IMG/VR virus record: IMGVR_UViG_3300048772_000123
Location: 1 to 34,061 of that record
Reading direction: 5' to 3' (one strand)
Length of the DNA stretch: 34,061 bases
From: a virus
Shown here: positions 21,739-29,425 of the stretch, in pieces
How the letters are laid out: each line of letters opens with the position of its first letter
Numbering within the stretch: the stretch's first letter is position 1
Notes under the pieces: generated by a model
What the model was told of the DNA's origin: nothing
Database searches by the model: none
What the model saw: only the letters and a program-made list of their open reading frames with translations
Program-made: the position numbers and the translations under genes

Positions 21739-23984
21739 CACTGGTACTTCCAAGCATCCGCATCGCTCATCACTTCTTCGCTGGCGTGACGCGAATCGTA
21801 ATCCGCTGCGGTTTGTGAGTCGATAAACTCGGCCGGAACTCCTTCGTCAAACATCTGCTGCTGTGTGCCAGGGCGATCATGAATCGGACTAAATCGACTA
21901 TTCTGAAAGTCTGATGGCACTCGCACCGTCTTCTCAACCAACTTGCCTTCTTCGTTCTTCCGCTTCAAAACCAAATCCGCCATCGCTCCGTGTTCGTTGA
22001 CGATGTAGGAGCCGATCATCCTCTTTGAAAACTTCTCGGCCTCGAATGGAGAGCTTGATCGGTACTGCTCAACTTGAACAGGCATTCCCTCGAATATGAC
22101 CCTCTTGTAGACGATGTAATTGTTTTCGTCCTTCTTGCCTTCTACTGGCCGTTGTCGCCGCTCTTCGAACTCACCTTCATGGCCGCAGTAAAGAGCGATT
22201 ATAAATGCCATCACAATATCGTCATGGGCACCTTCTCCCTCCGCGCCATCCTCAGTGAAGTCTCTCAACTCATCGATCAAATACTTGTTACGGATGAGCA
22301 CCTGATTGTCGAGCATCATCTTCGACATGTGCGCTATCAGAGTCCGCTTAGATTTGTAGTCGGTCCACCATCCAACGATGTCAGTCATGAAGTGCTTGAG
22401 GCGGTCCATGCGCTTGAACCGATAAATGTTTTCGTATTCGTAGTCACGCATCAGACGAGTGTTGGTTGCCATGCCAAAGGAATTGACTTCGACAGCCGCA
22501 AGAGCTTCGTTGTAGTACCAGCAAAGAGCAAGCACAATGTCTGTAAGGTTGTACGGGTCCATGTACCCATGCCAACTTGCAACCTGTTCATCGAGTTGAT
22601 GGCCGTCACCGATCTTGATTACTTCACAGCAGGAATAATCCGCACCTTTCTGCCCTAAAGCAACATCGGCGGATACGACGTATCTAGCCCCTGGAATCCG
22701 CTTCTCCCACATGTGCAAGCGGTTTTCGTTCTCCGGGTATGACGCCTTTTTAACAAGTCCAAGCAATTCCCCTTTATCGTCACGCGGATTTATTTCCGTC
22801 ATGTGGAGATGCGGCAACCACTGAGTAAAATCAAAACTGATTTCTCCAATCCATCTTGGTTCTTCAGTCAATTTGCTGTAGCGGTTGATGACCCCTCTAG
22901 GAATTGCGGAGATGATTGCGTTTTGGAATGACACTTCAGCGGTGACCGGATACTCTTGGTCGAAAATCATATCGTCGCCGTCAGTGGCGATGAATTCCTC
23001 CTTCGTCTTTCGCATCCAGTTGATCGTTTCATTCGATATAGTGATGCCATCTTTCTTCTTTATCTGCTCAACCATATCTTTCTCTTCGAGAGTCAGTGTA
23101 AATGCTTCTCCCTTTGGGATTGGTAGTGAGTAGGTCTTCGGTCTCCGATAGAACGGAATGAAGATCGGATGCCAATCAACCGATCCAGCCTCTGCGCGTC
23201 TCCACAGGTTATGCCACGCATCGTTACGTCCATTGGCTGTTGATCCCATGACGTAGAATCCGTCTTTAGCAAGAAAGGTACGAATGAGCGACTTTGAAAG
23301 CTGTGACGAATCCTTCCAGTGAGCCAACTCGTCCAGCATCGCGCATCGAAAACCCTTACCTCGACCAACACCTGAAGGTCTGTTGGCATTGTCTGCGTAC
23401 ACCCAGTTCTTCAATCCTGGGCGGCTTGTTCTTAAATTTTCATCTGGCTCGTCAAAGCAGTACACCTTTCCATTCTCGTGCTTCATGACTCTTGGCTGCA
23501 TCCACCACGGCAGGAATGAGAAAGCGGACTCGTACATCTCCATGTTGTACTTTGCGCCGTCTTCATCCTGAGACACAAAAACTGTGTTGGTGTGCTTATA
23601 CCGAATTACTGTCTTGTGAAGGAACTCGCCAACCATATAGGTCGTGTATCCCATGCGGCGAGCTTTATCGACAATTGCACGAACACGCCCATACTTCTTC
23701 TCCAGTTTTCTCAATTCATCATGGAGAATTTCTTGGCTGTCAAAAAATGGGTAGAGACCTTGGAAGCCTTTGTCTTCAGTTCGGACGGCGTAGTAGTTAG
23801 AGAGAAAATATCGAGTGTCAATCAGGGAGTGGTAGCATTCACCATCGATCCATTCATTATCGGCAGAGGAAAGCGAGGCTCGGGCTTCATCATCCCCTAT
23901 GTTGCCGGCCCGGTACTTCTGCCGGTGCATGTCGAGGATTTCTATGATCTCTCCAAGGTACTTGTTCGCCCGAATGATCGACAT
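21738..23984 (-). CDS. terL: Terminase large subunit
   Basis: This 748-residue protein has both terminase activities visible. The ATPase has a Walker A variant VDKARRMGYTT (105-115), Walker B AMLDELAHW (215-223, with D218 and E219) and the coupling motif GSTANG (248-252). The nuclease has candidate metal ligands D440 (VVSADVALG), E499 (AAVEVNSFG) and D588/D589 (GAHDDIVMAF). It should bind the portal, translocate DNA and cut concatemers. The roughly 140 residues after the nuclease core are an extra polar tail not typical of short terminases. The start lies one base after the preceding stop. Confidence 0.95.
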   Translation of the reverse strand: MSIIRANKYLGEIIEILDMHRQKYRAGNIGDDEARASLSSADNEWIDGECYHSLIDTRYFLSNYYAVRTEDKGFQGLYPFFDSQEILHDELRKLEKKYGRVRAIVDKARRMGYTTYMVGEFLHKTVIRYKHTNTVFVSQDEDGAKYNMEMYESAFSFLPWWMQPRVMKHENGKVYCFDEPDENLRTSRPGLKNWVYADNANRPSGVGRGKGFRCAMLDELAHWKDSSQLSKSLIRTFLAKDGFYVMGSTANGRNDAWHNLWRRAEAGSVDWHPIFIPFYRRPKTYSLPIPKGEAFTLTLEEKDMVEQIKKKDGITISNETINWMRKTKEEFIATDGDDMIFDQEYPVTAEVSFQNAIISAIPRGVINRYSKLTEEPRWIGEISFDFTQWLPHLHMTEINPRDDKGELLGLVKKASYPENENRLHMWEKRIPGARYVVSADVALGQKGADYSCCEVIKIGDGHQLDEQVASWHGYMDPYNLTDIVLALCWYYNEALAAVEVNSFGMATNTRLMRDYEYENIYRFKRMDRLKHFMTDIVGWWTDYKSKRTLIAHMSKMMLDNQVLIRNKYLIDELRDFTEDGAEGEGAHDDIVMAFIIALYCGHEGEFEERRQRPVEGKKDENNYIVYKRVIFEGMPVQVEQYRSSSPFEAEKFSKRMIGSYIVNEHGAMADLVLKRKNEEGKLVEKTVRVPSDFQNSRFSPIHDRPGTQQQMFDEGVPAEFIDSQTAADYDSRHASEEVMSDADAWKYQ

Positions 23985-23985
23985 A

Positions 23986-24417
23986 CTAGAGCCACCCGTC
24001 GAAAGCGCCAGCGTTCATCAATCGTCGCATTTCTTTTTTCCAGTTTTTTCCTTCCCCCATGCTGCGACCGAATTTGCTATTCACTTTCATGTGGGCCATT
24101 TCATGAAGTAGGGACAGTCTGGTTTCATTGACATTGAGGTCATCCGGCAAGAGTATTGCCTTTGGGCACGGATGCCCTGCAACCTTACCCCCATAGCAGC
24201 AGAGTCCGTCTACGTCGTCATAGCCGCCAAGTCGGGTTATTTCACGCCTCGGAAGAAACATGAGCAATACTTCTTCAGTTGGAGGAATGGTGTTTCCAAA
24301 ATGCCTATTGCGAAGGACTCGATAGTCCCGCATCAAGTCGATGATTCGCAACTCTGCGATGGTTGGAGTCACCATCTTGATGCGTTCTACTTCCGACTTG
24401 GAGAGTTTGGATACCAC
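23986..24417 (-). CDS. SprT-like zinc metalloprotein with altered third ligand
   Basis: The 143-residue product contains LLHEMAHMKV (HExxH at 105-109), then GEGKNWKKEMRRLM about 15 residues on. In SprT-like proteins the second block normally reads HGxxWxxxM, where the His is the third zinc ligand. Here that position is Glu (E122). It could still bind zinc as in gluzincins, or be inactive. It is coupled between the putative small and large terminase genes (GTG start overlapping TAG). Confidence 0.7.
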   Translation of the reverse strand: MVSKLSKSEVERIKMVTPTIAELRIIDLMRDYRVLRNRHFGNTIPPTEEVLLMFLPRREITRLGGYDDVDGLCCYGGKVAGHPCPKAILLPDDLNVNETRLSLLHEMAHMKVNSKFGRSMGEGKNWKKEMRRLMNAGAFDGWL

Positions 24418-25031
24418 TATTCTCCCTCTTCGTCTTCGCCGTCTTCATCGTCGCTGCTAGGAGGATCTTCATCGCGGTCCAGATACCCAGGCACAGCCGC
24501 TACTTCGGCAGGGAGCAAGTTCTCTTCTGCGGCCCTCTTTCTCAGCCGGTCCATCCTCTCTTCTGTGGTCTCCGCTGTGCTCAGATTGGCTACCTGATTC
24601 GTCTGGTTCACGTTGATCTCCGCAATCGGCTGCTTTGGTTGCTTGGCGACAATAATGTCCTTTACGATGCGGCTGGCCTCAAGGCGCGTGGTCTTGTCGT
24701 CCTGCTTGACGATCTTCTTCTTCCCAGTGTTTGCGTCGTTGATCTCGACCAACTCAGTCGCCTCCAAGAGTCCGACCATGCTGTTTTCGAATGCCGGCAT
24801 CACCCTGAGAATTGATTCGTTAAGACGAAGTTCAACTCTCCCAGATTCATTCTGCCTGTTGTAGCTTTCGATCTGGCGCACGGAATCCTTGACGGTCTCG
24901 ACGCTCACGCTCTCAGACTTGGCGATAGCCTTCAACCTTTCAGGCTCGGTCCCGGTGAGCGCCTGAAACTTCACAAACCGCATCAAGTGACGCGGGTCGC
25001 GCATGTTGTGCTTAGAAAGTGCAGTCGCCAT
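24417..25031 (-). CDS. Putative terminase small subunit
   Basis: The 204-residue protein has an HTH-like N-terminal part (EPERLKAIAKSESVSVETVKDSVRQIESYNRQ), a helical middle, and a very acidic C-terminal tail (SSDDEDGEDEEGE). A DNA-recognising small subunit upstream of terL is expected, and size and HTH fit. An intervening SprT-like gene and a lack of family-level recognition keep this tentative. The start overlaps the preceding stop (TAATG). Confidence 0.55.
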   Translation of the reverse strand: MATALSKHNMRDPRHLMRFVKFQALTGTEPERLKAIAKSESVSVETVKDSVRQIESYNRQNESGRVELRLNESILRVMPAFENSMVGLLEATELVEINDANTGKKKIVKQDDKTTRLEASRIVKDIIVAKQPKQPIAEINVNQTNQVANLSTAETTEERMDRLRKRAAEENLLPAEVAAVPGYLDRDEDPPSSDDEDGEDEEGE

Positions 25032-25537
25032 TACTTGCCCTCTGGTTCACCGCTCAAGTCAGCAAGCTCCTTGAGTCGCGCATGATCTGCTTCGCGGGTT
25101 GCGGCCTTCATCCTCTCCTGAGTTTCAAAGTCCGCAGCCTGGGTGTCTCTTTCTTGTTCGAGCACTTCCTCATCGGTCGCCGTCACGTCCACTTCTCGGG
25201 CAGATTCAGCGGGCGCATCCTCCTCCACAACTTTGATTGGGAACCTACCCAAATACGGGTCCGGCATTCTCGATCCGTACTGCTCCTGCTTGGGAATGAT
25301 CGACTCCGGTTCGTCTCCCGGAGTTGCAACCGGCGCCGACTGTGCGATCTGCCGAAGAATGGAAAGGTCTTCGCGGTAGGACCTCGCTATCTCTGTAGCG
25401 TCCTTTAGGGTACTGGTAAGGTCGTTGGCGACACTCATAATTCGCTTGGAGCCCGTCACAACCCAGCGCACGAATGTCCATACGCCGAGACAAGCGAAAA
25501 ATCCACCGACAATACAGAGCCAGATTATGCCTGTCAT
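25031..25537 (-). CDS. Membrane-anchored coiled-coil protein (168 aa)
   Basis: Residues 4-28 form one strong transmembrane helix (IIWLCIVGGFFACLGVWTFVRWVV). The remainder is charged, with a coiled-coil from about residue 110 to 160. No lipobox is seen. It could be a lysis-related or inner membrane protein, but there is no specific signature. The start overlaps the zinc-ribbon stop (ATGA). Confidence 0.75.
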   Translation of the reverse strand: MTGIIWLCIVGGFFACLGVWTFVRWVVTGSKRIMSVANDLTSTLKDATEIARSYREDLSILRQIAQSAPVATPGDEPESIIPKQEQYGSRMPDPYLGRFPIKVVEEDAPAESAREVDVTATDEEVLEQERDTQAADFETQERMKAATREADHARLKELADLSGEPEGK

Positions 25538-25782
25538 TCCGCAATCCTCACTTCACTTCCGTCATCACGCAACGCAACTATCTGCGACGAAGAATTGGTC
25601 ATTACTGTTGAGTGGACCTTGTAGTTGCATCCAGTTTCTTTGTTCTTGCAGACGTACTCCAGATGATCGACAACCTGTTTCTGTCCCCTGCGGCCCATCA
25701 CTACCTTCGGCTTCAAGACGGTTCCGCAACTATGACACACGAGATTGGCCGCGACTAACGGCGAAAGGTCCGGTATTGACAT
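25534..25782 (-). CDS. Zinc-ribbon protein (82 aa)
   Basis: The ATG at 25782 is chosen because GAGGAG lies seven bases before it. The product has CHSCGTVLKPKVVMGRRGQKQVVDHLEYVCKNKETGC, a four-Cys ribbon with a spacing like topoisomerase or phage DNA-binding ribbons. It overlaps the deformylase gene by about 53 bases. Function unknown. Confidence 0.75.
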   Translation of the reverse strand: MSIPDLSPLVAANLVCHSCGTVLKPKVVMGRRGQKQVVDHLEYVCKNKETGCNYKVHSTVMTNSSSQIVALRDDGSEVRIAE

Positions 25783-26335
25783 GCCCATTCTCCTCATTCC
25801 TTCTTGTTTGTGCTCTGCGCATTGCTTTCCAATTGTGAAATCGTTCCAGAACCTCTTTCCTGCGCCGCTCTGGAACCCTGTCAACGAAAAATGTTCCCGT
25901 CAGATGATCGAGTTCATGTTGAACGATTCTCGCCACCGATCCCCTAAACGTCAACTTCTTTCGCTCGTATGGAGTTTCTGCTAGAGAAGCCTCAACGTCG
26001 ACGATTTCAAGCCGTGGCACCATGCACTCATTTCCCGAAGGCGGCAAACTTAAACAGCCCTCCGGTTCCTTAATCTCTTTTCCGTACAACCTAGTGATCT
26101 CCGGGTTCACTAAACCAATGACTATTCCGTGACTCCTGCCGATCAATACGAATTGCTTGAAGCATCCTATCTGCGGAGCCGCCAATCCCAGTCCATCAGC
26201 CTTTCGCATCACTTCTAGCATGTACTCGAACAATTTCGGAATCTCCGGCCACTCAGCCTCTTCGACAGGCTTCGCAAGGATGTTGTTCATCTCTGGCCCA
26301 TAAATAGAGAGCCTAAAATTCCTCTGAAAGTACAT
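25730..26335 (-). CDS. def: Peptide deformylase
   Basis: This 201-residue protein shows all three deformylase motifs: GLGLAAPQ (48-55), EGCLS (92-96) and QHELDH (139-144). The Cys and two His bind the catalytic metal and the Glu is the base. It removes formyl from N-formylmethionine of nascent proteins. ATG 26335 has GAGGG before it; a GTG nine bases upstream is also possible. The C-terminus is longer and more basic than in cyanophage forms. The presence of intact motifs suggests it is active. Confidence 0.93.
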   Translation of the reverse strand: MYFQRNFRLSIYGPEMNNILAKPVEEAEWPEIPKLFEYMLEVMRKADGLGLAAPQIGCFKQFVLIGRSHGIVIGLVNPEITRLYGKEIKEPEGCLSLPPSGNECMVPRLEIVDVEASLAETPYERKKLTFRGSVARIVQHELDHLTGTFFVDRVPERRRKEVLERFHNWKAMRRAQTRRNEENGHVNTGPFAVSRGQSRVS

Positions 26336-26340
26336 TGCCC

Positions 26341-26808
26341 TCACCTGGGTACAACAATACTCCCAGCAGCCCTCGACCGTTCGGCCTTGAACATAATCTC
26401 AATTGCTTCAGGGATAGCCGAGTTGCCAATCAATTCAAGACGATCTGTGTCCGCCCTCAACCATTGAGGCATATACATCTTATGCGTAGCGCACCGCGTC
26501 CCCCTGGCGCACTCGCAACCAAGAAAAGTGTCAAGCCGCTCTCGCGCCTTCGCGGTCCAGTCAAAATGTTCGGGGTAGATTTGCGGCAGAAAATAATCGG
26601 CGCAGAAGCATAGACCGTCAGACCTCAACCCAACGGCTCTGCCGGTCACTATCGGTCCAGCGTTGCTCGGAACCAAGACAATCATGTAGCCGACGTTTTT
26701 CCACGATGACGTGTCGGCTGCGGGTTGACTTTCTGGAACCGCAATTACTTCCGTGGTTGGCGATTCCTGCTTCTCTTTGCGCCGGTCAATTACCTCAAAA
26801 TTCGACAA
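26341..26808 (-). CDS. Hypothetical protein (155 aa), TTG start
   Basis: A 155-residue ORF starts at a TTG at 26808, preceded by a GGGGGAAG tract. The first 35 residues are polar and disordered. The rest is a compact domain containing LGCECARGTRCATH, a Cys/His cluster. It overlaps the deformylase region by a few bases. The family is unknown. Confidence 0.72.
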   Translation of the reverse strand: MSNFEVIDRRKEKQESPTTEVIAVPESQPAADTSSWKNVGYMIVLVPSNAGPIVTGRAVGLRSDGLCFCADYFLPQIYPEHFDWTAKARERLDTFLGCECARGTRCATHKMYMPQWLRADTDRLELIGNSAIPEAIEIMFKAERSRAAGSIVVPR

Positions 26809-26983
26809 TGTAATCTTCCCCCTCGCTGGTTATGGTTTCACCCGGCAGTAGGCAGTACGCGAACGCTACGCGGCTATCATTCTTCGCAACGATCTCTCGA
26901 AGGACTACGCATGATCCTTCTATCTCGACGTAGCCTTTAGCTACCGAACGCTTTCCCCCGTTCTTTATTTTCAGACTTGCCAT
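26795..26983 (-). CDS. Small hypothetical protein (62 aa)
   Basis: A 62-residue beta-rich protein with AAGGAG ahead of its ATG. It has a basic start and an acidic end and overlaps the next gene by 14 bases. No recognised domain. Confidence 0.72.
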   Translation of the reverse strand: MASLKIKNGGKRSVAKGYVEIEGSCVVLREIVAKNDSRVAFAYCLLPGETITSEGEDYIVEF

Positions 26984-26993
26984 TGCTCACTCC

Positions 26994-27281
26994 TTAGTTC
27001 GGCTTTGGTTTGTTTTGATCGATGGCATCCTTGATGTTCGACACCATCATTTGATTCTCTCCGGTTTTGAATCCCTCACGCGCCTGTTGCTCAAAAGCAA
27101 TAGACGTTGTTTTTGATGCAACCTTTAGAACCCCAATCTGGAGCGCAAAGTCTATGAAGTTAACCTGCATCTCCAAACCCATAGGAGAATGCACGATCAC
27201 GATAATCGGACACCCCTCGCGCTCCTTCAAATGGTTCTGGACCGCCTGCATGAATCCTTCGTGGGTCATAGGGGACTCCAT
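26994..27281 (-). CDS. Small hypothetical protein (95 aa)
   Basis: A 95-residue alpha/beta protein (QAVQNHLKEREGCPIIVIVHS...FIDFALQIGVLKVASK) with a polar C-terminus. It overlaps the preceding stop in TAATG. Function unknown. Confidence 0.72.
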   Translation of the reverse strand: MESPMTHEGFMQAVQNHLKEREGCPIIVIVHSPMGLEMQVNFIDFALQIGVLKVASKTTSIAFEQQAREGFKTGENQMMVSNIKDAIDQNKPKPN

Positions 27282-27535
27282 TAGTTCACCGCCGCTCTGT
27301 GTGTGATAATCGTTCGGTCCTGAGAGTAAATCTCAGTGATCTTTGGGTGGCAAGCGCAGTCACGCCCCAAGTTGTGAACCCCAAAGTTCAACCGCTGCGG
27401 GTCCGGCTCCTCTTTGAAGGGAACAATATGAGCCACGTTGTCGTAGCGAGGGTCTTCAGGATCGAAGTCTGTCGACGGAGTAATAATCTCCAATGCTCCG
27501 CTCTCCACGTTCTTGACTACGACCAGCCAGCGCAT
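27281..27535 (-). CDS. Small hypothetical protein (84 aa)
   Basis: An 84-residue ORF coupled to both neighbours (TAATG). The C-terminal part holds LGRDCACHPKITEIYSQDRTIITH, a possible Cys/His site. No known family. Confidence 0.72.
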   Translation of the reverse strand: MRWLVVVKNVESGALEIITPSTDFDPEDPRYDNVAHIVPFKEEPDPQRLNFGVHNLGRDCACHPKITEIYSQDRTIITHRAAVN

Positions 27536-27855
27536 TACTTCTTTCCCTTCCCAAAGAATTCCGCGATCTTGGCTTCAATCGCCAGCACTCGCGGGTCGGC
27601 AGGGCGCCGCTTGATGCGGATCTCAAGATAGTACGTGTTCGGAATCTTGTCCGGGTTCGGGTTGTCGTTCTGGTGGAAGTCCCACTCAAACACCCCGGTA
27701 TCCCACTCGTAGGTCGTTGAGCCCCACTGAACCTTCGACTGGTTCTGCTGAATCGGAAGCCGGAACGCCTGATGCAGCAGCGTCTTTAGTTCGGCCCACT
27801 CCTCAACCGTGACGTTCTCGTACTTTGTTACTTCGTTTGCGAATTTCTCTTTCAT
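27535..27855 (-). CDS. Small hypothetical protein (106 aa)
   Basis: The ATG at 27855 overlaps the preceding TGA (ATGA), and AAGGAG lies about ten bases before it. The 106-residue product starts with a charged helix and continues with Trp-rich strands (VQWGSTTYEWDTGVFEWDFHQND) and a Lys-rich end. Function unknown. Confidence 0.74.
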   Translation of the reverse strand: MKEKFANEVTKYENVTVEEWAELKTLLHQAFRLPIQQNQSKVQWGSTTYEWDTGVFEWDFHQNDNPNPDKIPNTYYLEIRIKRRPADPRVLAIEAKIAEFFGKGKK

Positions 27856-28058
27856 GCTGTCTGTTCTCCTTCTTTGTTCTCTGGTGCGTGATTCTCGAAC
27901 GGCAGAACCGGATTCTTTGCCGCTCGCTTTCCATGCCCTCGCGTCCACGGCCAGATGTAGCGGCCGGCGAACCAAATGCTCAATCCGGGGTTCAATGAAT
28001 TCTTCGGACCCAGGTAGATCCCGAACTTCAAATCCTTTTGCGTCAGTCGGACTTTCAT
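27852..28058 (-). CDS. Small basic hypothetical protein (68 aa)
   Basis: A 68-residue ORF with GAGGGAG before its ATG. It is Lys/Trp/Gly-rich, possibly a nucleic-acid-binding or membrane-associated peptide. No recognised domain. Confidence 0.72.
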   Translation of the reverse strand: MKVRLTQKDLKFGIYLGPKNSLNPGLSIWFAGRYIWPWTRGHGKRAAKNPVLPFENHAPENKEGEQTA

Positions 28059-28061
28059 GGA

Positions 28062-28247
28062 CTACTCCCTCTTCCATTGGTAGCCGCGAAGAACTAACTC
28101 CTGAAGCGCTAAATACCTCGCCTCTGTTGGCGTTGGCATCGTGTCTTCGTTGTTGTCGAGAAGGATTTCCACCAACCGCTTGTCGCTCGGCGCCTTGCGC
28201 TTGATTGCCGCCCTCGCTTCATCCGTCAGTACGATTGTCTTTTTCAT
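28062..28247 (-). CDS. Small hypothetical protein (61 aa)
   Basis: A 61-residue helical protein. The ATG at 28247 is preceded, with correct spacing, by GGAG that is the right arm of the palindrome at 28252-28268. Function unknown. Confidence 0.72.
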   Translation of the reverse strand: MKKTIVLTDEARAAIKRKAPSDKRLVEILLDNNEDTMPTPTEARYLALQELVLRGYQWKRE

Positions 28248-28251
28248 CGCC

Positions 28252-28268
28252 ACTCCAAATTTTGGAAT
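28252..28268. repeat. Dispersed palindrome copy 6
   Basis: On the minus strand this copy is ATTCCAAAATTTGGAGT. It lies between genes and supplies GGAG for the 28247 start. A GCGGTTTTGGA leader motif abuts it. Confidence 0.9.
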
Positions 28269-28287
28269 CCAAAACCGCTCAGTCGTC

Positions 28288-28494
28288 CTATCGCCGCGTG
28301 ATGACATCCTTCAAAATTAAGGTCTTCGCCATCTCCAGCATCCCCAACCGCGTCGACAAAACCGATGTCGATCCGAGTGTGATGATGTCGCCGCCGGCTT
28401 CAGTCATAATCACAAGACACTCGACCGCATCGCCAACCTCTTCCATCGCCTTGACCAGCGTCTCTGTCGGAGTCCTCTTGATTACATCGCCCAT
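28288..28494 (-). CDS. Small hypothetical protein (68 aa)
   Basis: The start was set at ATG 28494 because GGAAGGG precedes it. The product (LVKAMEEVGDAVECLVIMTEAGGDIITLGSTSVLSTRLGMLEMAKTLIL) resembles a small alpha/beta phage protein type I have seen often. The specific role is unknown. Confidence 0.74.
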   Translation of the reverse strand: MGDVIKRTPTETLVKAMEEVGDAVECLVIMTEAGGDIITLGSTSVLSTRLGMLEMAKTLILKDVITRR

Positions 28495-28499
28495 TCTTA

Positions 28500-28516
28500 C
28501 CCTTCCAAAAACCGCT
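28500..28516 (-). repeat. AGCGGTTTTTGGAAGGG leader repeat (copy 1)
   Basis: On the minus strand a 17-base sequence AGCGGTTTTTGGAAGGG precedes the start of the 28288-28494 gene and contains its ribosome binding site. The identical sequence precedes the adjacent gene. Confidence 0.8.
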
Positions 28517-28721
28517 AGACTTTTCTCCATCGGTCCCTGCCGCCGACATATATATCGCGGACGCGCTCAACGTAAATCACTGCCTCCGGATTCATCCCCC
28601 GCGCTCGCTCAATGGCTTTGGCTTGGGTTGGGAGAATCGCGCTGGCCCGTTCCGAACCCGGCCTCCGTATCGCATACTCGCCGGTCCTTGTCTTCTCGAT
28701 GTACAGTTCAGACTTTGCCAT
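28515..28721 (-). CDS. DUF2188-like protein (68 aa)
   Basis: The 68-residue product reads YIEKTRTGEYAIRRPGSERASAILPTQAKAIERARGMNPEAVIYVERVRDIYVGGRDRW. This fits the small DUF2188 pattern: a paired-strand start, TQxxAIERA helix, and a final GRD-type strand. Function in phages is unknown. ATG 28721 has GAAGGGG before it. Confidence 0.75.
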   Translation of the reverse strand: MAKSELYIEKTRTGEYAIRRPGSERASAILPTQAKAIERARGMNPEAVIYVERVRDIYVGGRDRWRKV

Positions 28722-28726
28722 TCGAC

Positions 28727-28743
28727 CCCTTCCAAAAACCGCT
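28727..28743 (-). repeat. AGCGGTTTTTGGAAGGG leader repeat (copy 2)
   Basis: An identical 17-base copy of the leader motif at 28500-28516. A third shorter form (AGCGGTTTTGG) lies at 28269-28279. Confidence 0.8.
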
Positions 28744-28787
28744 CGAAAACCGCCAGCCCGCGCCAGCGGGCACCGTCGTGCCACGCA

Positions 28788-28973
28788 TTACACTAACTCT
28801 TCAACTCGACTCACATTCGACAACGCAGCGAACTGAATCAACTTACCATCCTCCACGCGGAACAAATCCACATATTCTGTCCCGCACGACCAGAAGTGAC
28901 ACTGCCACTCCTCCGGTGCATTATTGTGAAATGTCACCTTCAACCTGATCGGTCTCACCGCTTCCGTATTCAA
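28788..28973 (-). CDS. Small hypothetical protein (61 aa)
   Basis: A 61-residue frame from a TTG at 28973 is favoured because GGAGGG lies three bases before it, the same spacing as another gene in this window. A GTG at 29021 would give 77 residues. The protein is mixed alpha/beta with one conserved-looking CHFWSCGTEYV segment. Function unknown. Confidence 0.65.
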   Translation of the reverse strand: MNTEAVRPIRLKVTFHNNAPEEWQCHFWSCGTEYVDLFRVEDGKLIQFAALSNVSRVEELV

Positions 28974-29021
28974 TATCCCTCCAACCTTTCTGCCTACATC
29001 CACATCATTGCACATCTTCAC

Positions 29022-29381
29022 GCTTTTGTGTTGACCAACTCAAATACACAACTTTTCAAAACTTCAAAACTGCTTACATCATTTCAACTTCTTGGATTTT
29101 GAAAATCTGTTCGCTGGACCAGTCGCGTAGCGACCGGACCCCCACCCCACCCCCTTGCGCCGGGTCCGTTGCGGCGTGCGTGCTGGGCGGTGGGCGCTGG
29201 CCGTGGCAGGGCGGCGGGGCAGGGGCAGGGCAGGCGGGAGGGGCTGGGCCAAGCTGCGGAAGGCGAAGCGGAGGCAGGGTACCGGGACCGATGGAAGGCT
29301 CAAGAATGGCACCGGGTGGCGTCAATCATTAGAAGTGGGCGCGGTGAAGCTGGTACAGGGTGCCATGAGGCAGGCGAAACT
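29022..29381. other. Gene-poor region with GC island and AT-rich repeats
   Basis: No convincing gene is seen in this 360-base stretch. From 29139 to 29290 it is very GC-rich, unlike its surroundings. The plus strand has six runs of three or more G between 29216 and 29248 (potential quadruplex). The minus strand has three longer G runs (G5, G4, G5) between 29139 and 29154. Next to it, 29040-29107 is AT-rich with a tandem TTCAAAAC and the inverted repeat GATTTT-G-AAAATC (29095-29107). A proline-rich frame in the GC island is probably spurious. Confidence 0.6.
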
Positions 29382-29425
29382 GCCATGCTGTAGTATGTCC
29401 AGCTTGGCTGCGATGCGTCCTAGAG
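29382..29425 (-). promoter_or_regulatory. Bipartite promoter-like element, copy 1
   Basis: On the minus strand CTCTAGG, 18 bases, GGACATACTA, two bases, GCATGGC. The same arrangement with identical spacing occurs at 30532-30575. Both copies lie downstream of an intrinsic terminator, where a new promoter would be expected. Confidence 0.6.

Noticed and set aside
21707-21763. A longer N-terminus for the zinc-ribbon gene between terminase and portal
   Set aside because: It would read through the palindrome and overlap the end of the terminase gene, while the GTG at 21706 has an ideal AGGAGG.
22074-22658. A long plus-strand open frame opposite the large terminase
   Set aside because: It is antisense to a gene with all terminase motifs and shows no independent signals.
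29074-29325. Proline-rich minus-strand frames and long plus-strand frames in the GC island
   Set aside because: They have no ribosome binding site, extreme composition that follows from the local GC bias, and several frames are open at the same time, as expected in GC-rich non-coding DNA.
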